In this document: piece after piece, positions 33,871 to 43,800 of the stretch
How positions within the stretch are numbered: the stretch's first letter is position 1
How the letters are laid out: each line of letters opens with the position of its first letter
Assembly: GCF_949987515.2 (NCBI RefSeq)
Contig: NC_082702.1
Span: 51,553,600 to 51,617,599 of the forward strand
DNA from: Delphinus delphis
Taxonomy: Eukaryota > Chordata > Mammalia > Artiodactyla > Delphinidae
Length of the DNA: 64,000 nucleotides
Reading direction: 5' to 3'
Position numbers and translations under genes: made by a program
The notes under the pieces: model-generated
Told to the model about the DNA's origin: nothing
Seen by the model: only the letters and a program-made list of their open reading frames with translations
Database searches by the model: none

Positions 33871-34510
33871 CAGATGCCCAAGTGTTTTTGTTTGGAAGAC
33901 ACAGGTCTTCATATGGGAAGGAAACGGATGAAATCGAGGTGATAGAAGTTTCCACCAACTTTGCTTAGGGCTTCAAATTACTGTCTTTCCTTTAAAGCTC
34001 AGCAATCTCCTTTTTAAGAACAAGATCTCTCTCTCTTTCTCTCTTAGGCACTAGTGTAGTTTATAGCAGGATCCACAAATAAACTTGTGCCCAAGCACAC
34101 AGTTAAAACTGCTTTAATTCTCTGATTCAGAATGTGAGCATTTCCACCGGGGCCTCCCTCCCTCCAGAGGCTTAGATCTAAACAGTATCCTGGACTTTGC
34201 AAGCTCGGCAAGATGTAGAGTTCAATCAACCAAGAGCTCTGAGGGGCTGGCAGGGCATGACGCCTGAGGGGCAGGGCTGTTGTCTTCGCCCCACTCAGGG
34301 AAGAGTTTGTTGTTCAGGAGACTCAAGTCTGACTTTACAGTGCTGTCTGTGAGAGTACCCAGGAGGGTGGCAGAAAGCTGACAATGAAGGAGTCTAGAGC
34401 TGGGACTTGCCTTCACGGCAAGAGGCCCTGGCTGGAGCAGGGGTCGCAAAGGGAGGAGAATGAAAGCAAACCCCTCTGGAGACAGCTAACAACGATACAG
34501 AGAAATAACA
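33871..34510. other. No recognised feature
   Basis: Unique-looking DNA including a short TC run at 34027-34047. Confidence 0.4.
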
Positions 34511-34514
34511 GCTT

Positions 34515-35185
34515 CCGTTTTAAACAATTTTATTAACTATAAAAAATGCACAGAAAAGTGCACAAATTATAAATTATCTCAAGGAATTTTTACAAAGTGC
34601 CCATATTTTTTTGTGACCAGATCAAGAAATGGTTAAGAACATGCAGAATGTGACCAGCCCCCGGACCCTCTTTTTAGCCCTAGTCACCAGCTGTTTTCTC
34701 CTCAAAGGTAATCACTCTCCTGACTTCTACCACATAGATTAGGTTTGCTTGCCTTGAATTTTACCTAAATTGAATCATACCGTAGGTATTCTTTTATGTC
34801 TGGCTTCTTTCACTTAATGTCACTCTTGTGAGATTCGTCCAAATTGTTGTTTGCAGCAATAGTTCATTTTTCTCACTGCTGGATCTAGTATCAACAGTCA
34901 TTTGAGTTATTTGGGGGTTTTGACTAATGTGAATTGTGCTTCTATGATCATTCCTTATACATGGCTTTTGGGTCACACATGAATGCGCTTCTGTTGGGTA
35001 TATACCTGGGGCAGAACTACTGGTTATAGGTTCTGCTTTGTTCAGTTGCAGCAGATACTGCGGAAAAGTCTTCCAAAGTGGTTGCACCGATTTACACTCT
35101 CACCAGCCATGTATGAGCCTTCCAGTTGCTCCACATTGTCCCCAACAGTTGGTGTTGTCAGGCAACATGTTAATCATTATTGTGG
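34515..35185 (-). repeat. Ancient L1 3'UTR remnant, minus strand
   Basis: Plus-strand landmarks are 'ttttattaactataaaaaatg', 'ccagatcaagaaatggttaag', 'ctgacttctaccacatagatt', 'tgtctggcttctttcactt', 'gttgggtatatacctggggc', 'tcttccaaagtggttgcacc' and 'agttgctccacattgtcccc'. Together they form the reverse complement of an L1M 3' end with its ORF2 tail. Confidence 0.85.
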
Positions 35186-35194
35186 GTATGAATA

Positions 35195-35410
35195 ATTGCT
35201 ACTTCTTACTGAGGTTTTATTATATACCAAGCCTAGTGTTAATCAGTTTACATATTTTATATGTCCAAATCTTTCAGAAACAGTATCTCCATCCTTCTGT
35301 TTAGTAAACTGATGATATTCAAGGAAATTAAGCCATTTGTCAAAAGTCATCTAATGACTGTGTGAGAACTGGAATAAAATCCCAACTCTGTATAACTTCA
35401 TAATATGTAC
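35195..35410 (-). repeat. MIR, minus strand, weak
   Basis: It has 'ctgaggttttattatatacc', 'aagcctagtgttaatcag' and 'aggaaattaagccatttgtc', then 'ctaatgactgtgtgagaac'. It follows the reversed MIR but is diverged. Confidence 0.6.
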
Positions 35411-35493
35411 TATTTACATATTATGTGATTCTTAATTGATTTGAAAGGGTTTTTGTTCCCCCAAGGATTTCAAAACTTTCAGTTACAACAATG

Positions 35494-35864
35494 TGTATCA
35501 GTCTATTTGGGCTGTTATAACAAATTACCATTGACTGGGTGCTCACATAACAGATATTTATTTCTCACAGTTCTGAGGCTAGGAAGTACAAGATCAAGGT
35601 GACAGACTATTTGTTTCCTGGTGAGAATCCTCCTTCTGGTTTGCAGATTGCTGTCTTCTTGTTGTATCCTCACATGACAGAGAGAGAGCAAGCTGTTGAA
35701 GCAAGCGCTCATGTCTCTTCTTATTATAGCACTAATCCCATCATGAGAGCAGCACCCTCATGACCTGATTACCTCCCAAAGGCCCCATCTCCAAATATTA
35801 TCATTTTAGGGGTTAGGGACCCACATATGAATTTTGAGAAAACACAGACATTCAGTCCCTAGCA
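35494..35864 (-). mobile_element. Solo MLT1A-like MaLR LTR with intact 5-bp target duplication
   Basis: On the plus strand it runs from 'tgtatcagtctatttggg' to 'ttcagtccctagca'. Complemented, it gives the MLT1A order (tgctagggactgaatg..., ggcctttgggaggtaatc, aggtcatgagggtgc, agaactgtgagaaataaat). The ends are TG...CA and the 5-mer CAATG flanks it on both sides (35489-35493 and 35865-35869). Length is 371 bp. It is the same family as the copy at 13909-14259 but in the other orientation. No MaLR interior remains. Confidence 0.93.
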
Positions 35865-35944
35865 CAATGTAATTGACTTAGTCACAAATTATTCCTTGTA
35901 AGAAGGCAATGTGAAAACAAAGCCACTAAAAAGGAGAAAATTAC

Positions 35945-36382
35945 CAGGAAAAATGGTCCACAATGAGAAAACAGAACCTACCCACAATGGTACATTGTTG
36001 GTAGGAATGTAAATTGGTGCAACCACTATGGAAAACAGTATGGAGGTTCCTTAAAAAACTAAAATATAGCTACCATATGATCCAGCAATCCCACTCCTGG
36101 GCACATATCTGGAAAATATGAAAACTCTCATTCGAAAAGATACATGCACCCCAATGTTCATAGCAGCACTATTTACAACAGCCAAGAGATGGAAGCAACC
36201 TAAATGTCCATTAATAGAGGAATGGATAAAGAAGATGTGGTATATATACACAATGGAGTATTACTCATCCATAAAAAAGAATGAAATAATGCCATTTGCA
36301 GCAACATAGATGGACCTAGAGATCATCACACTAAGTGAAGTAAGTCAGACAGAGAAAGACAAATATCATATGATATCGTGTC
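35945..36382 (+). mobile_element. L1 ORF2 C-terminal fragment, 3'-truncated
   Basis: It contains 'gttggtaggaatgtaaattgg', 'atatgatccagcaatcccac', 'tgttcatagcagcactattta', 'ggaagcaacctaaatgtcc', 'ggagtattactcatccataa' and 'gtaagtcagacagagaaag', the C-terminal end of ORF2 and the start of the 3'UTR. The copy stops at 'catatgatatc' without the usual 3'UTR and A tail, so the right end was lost. The frames over it are shadows or fragments. Confidence 0.85.
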
Positions 36383-37295
36383 AAGCCTCAGTCACTAGTG
36401 ACTGTGTCTCTGATCTCTGGCTTCCAAACCATTACACCTAGACTTTACCCACATTCATGGAAGCCAGGTTCTTAACAGTAAACTTCTTTTTCCCATAATA
36501 TATGTGATGGCTCTGATTTCCTGACTAATCCCAGGCTGATACAATAGCTTTTTTTTTTTCTTTCATTTTGTGGAAAACTAAACATGGCAGTATTTGCTAT
36601 TCCTCCCATTGAGAGGGAAAGTCTAATTTTCCTCTTTTTAAATTTGGGTTGGCCTTTGTGGCAGGCAGGTTCAGCTGTATCCAGCAGAAACAGCAGTAAG
36701 ATTCAACAAGACAAATTAGTTAGTACATGTGAGTCACATGTACTCAAAAGCTGAGTATGCTTGAATATGGAGGCTATTACTATGTGTGGGTTATTATGGT
36801 GAATGAACTCTTATTTACACCCATATGCTGAAGAAGCCCAGGTAAACTAGGCATACATTTTAGAGACTTGTTTGTCATCATTATAAATCCCAGCACAGTA
36901 TACGTCTACACCATTGACAAATTATTAGCCCTAGAATAAGAGTGAGTTGATATGTTTACTATGAATGTAATGACTCTATTAGAGACAGATTGGAACTTGG
37001 GGAAGGATATGGGTTCTCAGAAATCTGGGGATTCCTCTAAGCTGTGAACAAGCTGAAACTAAAGAAACCCTATGGCCTGATTTCAGGACCCTGGGTGGGT
37101 TTAGTGTTCTAAGCAAGATGTTCAGAAACAAAGGAAATGTTATACAGTCTGTGAGCCTTTTGTGAGCCTCTTGATTGCTCAAAAATCCTAGGTAGACACC
37201 AAGAAATCAGGTGTGCCAAGAAGGTGATCTTTAAGGCCCCTCTATGGGGATGTGAAATTTTTAGAAGATGGAAATTCTTTCTTTTAAAAAAAAAG
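36383..37295. other. Unassigned stretch holding two perfect palindromes
   Basis: CAGTCACTAGTGACTG at 36389-36404 is a perfect 16-bp palindrome. AGTACATGTGA-G-TCACATGTACT at 36722-36744 is perfect apart from the central base, and contains TGAGTCA (36730-36736), the AP-1/TRE consensus. The region may include part of an old LTR ('cagatttcctgactaatcc'-like text at 36510-36545), but no family is certain. Confidence 0.5.
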
Positions 37296-37829
37296 TGGGA
37301 GAGATGCTAGGATATGGCCAGAATTTTTGAGTGGCAATTACTCCCACAGCCCTAAAGTTTGAAAATAAAAGTATATTTTGGAGACAGGAAATGGGAGAGG
37401 CTGTTTACCTCTTGTGGAATCTAGAAGGTTTATAAAACTTAGCTTGTTCCTCAAAGCAGCCATACTATATAGCTTCAGGAGGCACTGGGGGCTTCCATGC
37501 AGACAGGAATCTCTGCAGGAAAACTCCAGGGAAATAGAAATCCTGGTCACAGAGATGGGACAAGAGTGGCACGAAAGAAAACTTGGGGATTACCACACGC
37601 ACCACAGCTTTTCCCAATCACCTTTCCCCATGCTTCCAATGCTCCCTATGCCTCAGACGGCCCTGCTGCGTTACTCTTTATCCCATAAATACCCCAGCCC
37701 CTTGCCTTCCGGGAGTCAGATTTGAGATTTGTTCTCCTGTCTTTGTTCTCCTGGCTGCCTTGTGAATAAGCCCTGACTTCACTGCAAACCTCAGATGTCT
37801 CAGCGTTTTGACTTGTTGTGTTTCTGACA
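37296..37829 (+). mobile_element. Probable solo class I-type LTR
   Basis: About 534 bp that can be framed as TG (37296) to CA (37828-37829). It shows promoter-like organisation near the 3' end: a TATA-like CATAAATA at 37684-37691, a pyrimidine-rich run 'tgttctcctgtctttgttctcc', then a polyadenylation-like AATAAG at 37765-37770 and an end 'tttctgaca'. This is the U3-R-U5 layout of gammaretrovirus-like endogenous LTRs (established layout). No gag, pol or env sequence adjoins it. The flanks (AAAG left, AAGG right) are only a near match, so the borders and class are tentative. Confidence 0.5.
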
Positions 37830-37912
37830 AAGGGAACCTGGCTTGGATAAATCACCCAGCAAAGAGAAATCCAAGATATCAGTCAGATTTTTATCACAGT
37901 TGTCTACACCGT

Positions 37913-39006
37913 ATGGCGGACAGGGTCTTGGTGCTCCAGCCGGGTGTCAGGCCTGACCCTCTGAGGTGGGAGAGCCGAGTTCAGGACACTGGACCACCAC
38001 AGACCTCCTGGCTCCATGTAATATCAAATGGCAAAAGCTCTCCCAAAGATGTCCATCTCAACGCTAAGACCCAGATCCACTCAACGACCAGCAAGCTCCA
38101 GTGCTGGACACCCCATGCCAAACAACTAGCAAGACAGGAACACAACCACACCCGTTAGCAGAGAGGCTGACTAAAATCATACTAAGTTCACAGACACCAC
38201 AAAACACACCACCGGACGTGGTCCTGCCCACCAGAAAGACAAGATCCAGCCTCATCCACCAGAACACAGGAACCAGTCCCCTCCACCAGGAAGCCTACAC
38301 AACCCACTGCACCAACCTTACGCACTGGGGCAGACACCAAAAACAATGGGAACTATGAACTTGTAGCCAGAGAAAAGGAGACCCCAAACACAGTAATTTA
38401 AGCAAAATGGAAAGATAGAGAAATATGCAGCAGATGAAGGAGCAAGGTAAAAACCCACCAGACCAAACAAATGGAGAGGAAACAGGCAGTCTACCTGAAA
38501 AAGAATTCAGAGTAATGATAGTAAAGATGATCCAAAATCTTGGAAATAGAATGGAGAAAACACAAGAAACATTTAACAAGGACCTAGAAGAACTAAAGAA
38601 CAAACAAACAATGACTAACAGCACAAAACATGAAATTAAAAATTCTCTAGAAGGAATCAATAGCAGAATAACTGAGGCAGAAGAATGGATAAGTGACCTG
38701 GAAGATAAAATAGTGGAAATAACTGCTGCAGAGCAGAATAAAGAATGAAAAGAATTGAGGACAGTCTCAGAGACCTCTGGGACAACATTAAACACACCAA
38801 CATTTGAATTATAGGGGTCCCAGAAGGAGAAGAGAAAAAGAAAGGGACTGAGAAAATATTTGAAGAGATTATAGTTGAAAACTTCCTTAATATGGGAAAG
38901 GAAATAGTCAATCAAGGCCAGGAAGTGCAGAGAGTCCCATACAGGATAAATCCAAGGAGAAACACACCAAGACACATATTAATCAAACTATCAAAAATTA
39001 AATTCA
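37913..39006 (+). mobile_element. L1 5' fragment (5'UTR plus part of ORF1)
   Basis: A cetartiodactyl-type L1 5'UTR ('gtgctccagccgggtgtcag', 'gacctcctggctccatgtaa', 'aagctccagtgctggacacc') leads into ORF1. The copy stops in the C-terminal part of ORF1 at 'caaactatcaaaaatta', where the 5'UTR of a second L1 starts at about 39007. The remainder of this element is not seen beyond the second L1, so it was either deleted or never present. Confidence 0.88.
38407..38998 (+). pseudogene. L1 ORF1 fragment, broken
   Basis: ORF1p is the trimeric RNA-binding chaperone of L1 ribonucleoprotein particles. The surviving frame from 38425 is 107 codons: a lysine/glutamate-rich N terminus with 'LPEKEFRVMIVKMIQNLG', then the coiled-coil stretch ending 'EEWISDLEDKIVE'. 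It stops at 38748, where a short deletion after 'AAEQNKE' (compared with the neighbouring copy) shifts the frame. RRM-like and C-terminal sequence continues in another frame ('ggggtcccagaaggagaag', 'gggactgagaaaatattt') until the junction with the next L1. The probable original start at 38407 is followed by a stop. Non-functional. Confidence 0.85.
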
Positions 39007-39913
39007 GGAGATTGGCTCAAGATGGCAGAGTAGAAGAACGTGCTCTCACTCCCTCTTGCAAGAGCGTCTGAATCACAACTAACTGCTGAACAACCATCGA
39101 CAGGAAGACACTGGAACTCACCAAAAAAAAAACCCACATCCAAAGACAAAGGAGAAGCCACAATGAGACGGTAGGAGGGGCACAATCACAATCAAATCAA
39201 ATCCCGTAACTGCTGGGTGGGTGACTCATAGACTAGAGAACACTTATACCACAGAAGTCCACCCACTGGAGTGAAGGTTCTGAGCCCCACGTCAGGGCTC
39301 CCAACCTGGGGGTCCAGCAATGGGAGGAGGAATTCCTAGAGAATCAGACTGTGAAGGCTAGCAGGATTTGATTAGAGGACTTCGACAGGACTGGGGGAAA
39401 CAGAGACTCCACTCTTGGAGGGCACACACAAAGTAGTGTGCGCATCAGGACCCAGGGGAAGGAACAGTGATCCCATAGGAGACTGAACAAGACCTGCCTG
39501 CTAGTGTTGGAGAGACTCCTGCAGAGGCAGGGGGTGGCTGTGTCTCACTGTGAGGACAAGGACACTGGCAGCAGAAATTCTGGGAATTACTCCTTGGCAT
39601 GAGCCCTCCAAGAGTCTGTCATTAGCCCCACCAAAGAGCCCAGGTAGGTTCCAGTGTTGGGTTGCCTCAGGCCAAACAACCAACAGGGAGGGAACCCAGC
39701 CCCACCCATCAGCAGACAAGTGGATTAAAGTTTTACTGATCTCTGCCCACCAGAGCAACAGCCAGCTCTACCCACCACCAGTCCCTCCCATCAGGAAACT
39801 TGCTCAAGCCTCTTAGATAGCCTCATCCACCAGAGGGCAGACAGCAGAAGCAAGAAGAACTACAATCCTGCAGCCTGTGGAACAAAAACCATATTCACAG
39901 AACGATAGACAAG
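39007..39913 (+). promoter_or_regulatory. L1 5'UTR (internal Pol II promoter region)
   Basis: GC-richer leader preceding ORF1, starting 'ggagattggctcaagatggc'. The ATGGC within the first 20 bases resembles the YY1-type element (AAGATGGC) at the start of human L1 promoters, here at 39020-39026. L1 5'UTRs act as internal promoters in known families; activity of this copy is not known. Confidence 0.7.
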
Positions 39914-40817
39914 ATGAAAAGGCAGAGGGCTATGTACCAGATGAAGGAACAAGATAAAACCCCAGAAAAAAAACTAAATGAAGTGGAGATAGGCAACCTT
40001 CCAGAAAAAGAATTCAGAATAATGATAGTGAAGATGATCCAGGACCTCGGGAAAAGAATGGAGGCAAAGATCAAGACGCTGCAAGAAACGTTTAACAAAG
40101 ACCTAGAAGAATTAAAGAACAAACAAACAGAGACGAACAATACAATAACTGAAATGAAAACTACACTAGAAGGAATCAATAGCAGAATAACTGAGGCAGA
40201 AGAATGGATAAGTGACCTGGAAGACAGGATGGTGGAATTCACTGCTGTGGAACAGAATAAAGAAAAAAGAATGAAAAGAAATGAAGACAGCCTAAGAGAC
40301 CTCTGGGACAACATTAAAACTAACAACATTCGCATGATAGGGGAACCAGAAGGAGAAGAGAGAGAGAAACGACCCCAGAAAATATTCAAAGAGTTTATAG
40401 TAGAAAACTTCCCTAGCATGGGAAAGGAAATACCACACAAGTCCAGGAAGTGCAGAGAGTCCCATACAGGATACACCCAAGGAGAAACACGCCGAGACAT
40501 AGTAATCACACTGGCAAAAATTAAAGGCAAAGAAAAATTATTGAAAGCAGCAAGGGAAAAAATGACAAATAACATACAAGGGAACTCCCATAAGGTTAAC
40601 AGCTGATTTCTCAGCAGAAGCTCTACAAGCCAGAAGGGAGTGGCATGACATATTTAAAGTGATGAAAGGGAAGAACCTACAACCAAGACTACTCTACCCG
40701 GCAAGGATCTCATTCAGGTTTGATGGAGAAATCAAAAGCTTTACAGACAAGCAAAAGCTAAAAGAATTCAGCACCACCAAACCAGCTCTACAACAAATAC
40801 TAAAGGAACTTCTCTAA
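39914..40817 (+). pseudogene. L1 ORF1, one frameshift
   Basis: ORF1p binds L1 RNA and acts as a nucleic acid chaperone in L1 particles. The frame opens at 39914 and runs 230 codons to a stop at 40604-40606. Residues about 25-110 are a charged coiled coil ('KTLQETFNKDLEEL', 'EEWISDLEDRMVEF'). Residues about 120-230 begin the RRM and C-terminal domains ('DLWDNIKTNNIRMIGEPEGE', 'AKIKGKEKLLKAAREKM'). The C-terminal part continues one frame over to a stop at 40815-40817. The span of 904 nt is three times 301 plus one, so a single-base insertion around 40580-40600 explains the break. The start codon is the one shared by the family. Confidence 0.92.
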
Positions 40818-40874
40818 ATGGAAAAACAAGAGAAGAAAAGGACTTACAAAAACTAACCCAAAACAATTAAGAAA

Positions 40875-43800
40875 ATGGTAATAGGAACATACTTATCAAT
40901 AATTATTACCTTAAACATAAATGGATTAAATGCTCCAACCAAAAGACACAGGCTCACTGAATGGATACAAAAACAAGACCCATATATATGCTGTCTACAA
41001 GAGACCCACTTCAGACCTAGGGACACATATAGACTGAAAGTGAGGGGATGGAAAAAGATATTCCATGCAAATGGAAATCAAAAGAAAGCTGGAGTAGCAA
41101 TACTCATATCAGATAAAATAGACTTTAAAATAAAGAATGTTACAAGAGACAACCAAGGACACTACATAATGATCAAGGGATCAATCCAAGAAGAAGATAT
41201 AACAATTATAAACATATACGCTCCCAACATAGGAGCACCTCAATACATAAGGCAACTGCTAACAGCTATAACAGAGGAAATCGACAGTAACACAGTAACA
41301 GTAGGGGACTTTAACACCTCCCTTACACCAATGGACAGATCATCCAAACAGAAAATTACTAAGGAAACACAAACTTTAAATGACACAATAGACCAGATAG
41401 ATTTAATTGATATTTATAGGACATTCCATCCAAAAACAGCAGATTACACTTTCTTCTCAAGTGCGCAAAGAACATTCTCCAGGATAGATCACATCCTGGG
41501 TCACAAATCAAGCTTCATTAAATTTAAGAAAATTGAAATCATATCAAGCATCTTTTCAGACCACAACACAATTTCAGACCACACACAATTACAGGGAAAA
41601 AACGTAAAAAACACTAGTATATGGAGGCTAACAATATGATACTAAATAACCAAGAGATCACTGAAGAAATCAATGAGGAAATCAAAAAATACCTAGAGAA
41701 AAATGACAATGAAAACATGACGATCCAAAACCTATGAAAGGCAGCAAAGGCAGTCCTAAGAGGGAAGTTTATAGCAATACAAGCCTACCTCAAGAAACAA
41801 GAAAAATCTCAAATAAACAATCTAGCCTTACACCTAAAGGAACTAGAGAAAGAAGAAGAAACAAAACCCAAAGTTAGTAGAAGGAAAGAAATCATAAAGG
41901 TCAGAGCAGAAATAAATGAAATAGAAACAAAGAAAACAATAGCAAAGATCAAAAAAACTAAACGCTGGTTCTTTGAGAAGATAAACAAAATTGAAAAACC
42001 ATTAGCCAGACTCATCAAAAAAAAGAGGGAGAGGACTTAAATTAATAAAATTAGAAATGAAAAAGGAGAAGTTACAACAGACACCGCAGATATACAAAGC
42101 ATCTTAAGAGACTGCTATAAGCAACTCTATGCCAATAAAATGGACAACCTGGAAGAAATGGACAAATTCTTAGAAAGGTATAACCTTCCAAGACTGAGCC
42201 AGGAAGAAATAGAAAATATGAACAGACCAATCACAAGTAATGAAATTGAAACTGTGATTAAAAATCTTCCAACAAACAAAAGTCCAGAACCAGATGGCTT
42301 CACAGGTGAATTCTATCAAACATTTAGAGACGAGCTAACACCCATTCTTCTCAAACGCTTCCAAAAAATTACAGAGGAAGGAACACTCCCAAACTCATTC
42401 TATGAGGCCACCATCACCCTGATACCAAAACCAGACAAAGATACTACAAAAAAAGAAAATTGCAGACCAATATCACTGATGAATATAGTTGCAAAAATCC
42501 TCAACAAAATACTAGCAAACAGAATCCAACAGCACATTAAAAGCATCATACACCATGATCAAGTGAGATTTATCCCAGGGATGCAAGGATTCTTCAATAT
42601 ATGCAAATCAATCAATGTGATACACCATATTAACAAATTGAAGAATAAAAACCATATGATCGGGAAGACATATGGGAACATATGTATATGTATAACTGAT
42701 TCACTTTGTTATAAAGCAGAAACTAACACACCATTGTAAAGCAATTATACCCCAATAAAGATGTTTAAAAAAAAAAAAAAAGCACTAAAAAAAAAACCAA
42801 AAAAAAACCATATGATCATCTCAATAGATGCAGAAAAAGCTTTTGACAAAATTCTACACCCATTTATGATAAAAACTCTCCAGAAAGTGGGCATAGAGGG
42901 AAACTACCTCAACATAATAAAGGCCATATACAACAAACCCACAGCAAACACGATTCTCAATGGTGAAAAACTGAAACCATTTCCTCTAAGATCAGGAACA
43001 AGACAATGATGTCCACTCTCAGCACTATTATTCAACATAGTTTTGGAAGTCCTAGCCACGGCAATCAGAGAAGAAAAAGAAATAAAAGGAATCCAAATTG
43101 GAAAAGAAGAAGTAAAACTGTCACTGTTTGCAGATGACATGATACTCTACATAGAGAATCCTAAAGTTGCCACCAGAAAACTACTAGAGCTAATCAATGA
43201 ATTTGGTAAACTTGCAGGATACAAAATTAATGCACAGAAATCTCTTGCATTCTTATACACTAATGATGAAAAATCTGAAAGACAAATTAAGGAAACATTC
43301 CCATTTACCATTGCAACAAAAAGAATAAAATACCTAGGAATAAACCTAGCGAGACAAAAGACCTGTATGCAGAAAACTATAAGACACTGATGAAAAAGTT
43401 AAACATGATCCAAACAGATGGAGAGATATACCATGTTCTTGGATTGGAAGAATCAGTATTGTGAAAATGACTATACTACCCAAAGCAATCTACAGATTCA
43501 ATGCAATCCCTATCAAATTACCAATGGCATTTTTTATGGAACTAGAACAAAATATCTTAAAATTTGTATGGAGACACAAAAGACCCCGAATAGCCAAAGC
43601 AGTCTTGAGGGAAAAAACGGAGCTGGAGGAATCAGGTTCCCTGACTTCAGACTATACTACAAAGCTACAGTAATCAAGACAATATGGTACTGGCACAAAG
43701 ACAGAGATATAGATCAATGGAACAGGATAGAAAGCCCAGAGATGAACCCATGCACCTATGTTCAACTAATCTATGACAAAGGAGGCAAGGATACAAAATG

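Noticed and set aside
38295..38975. 226-codon minus-strand frame rich in hydrophobic residues
   Set aside because: It is the antisense of L1 ORF1. The lysine/glutamate-rich coiled coil complements to a leucine/phenylalanine/serine-rich shadow.
39895..40575. 226-codon minus-strand frame resembling a membrane protein
   Set aside because: Also the antisense shadow of L1 ORF1 at 39914-40606.
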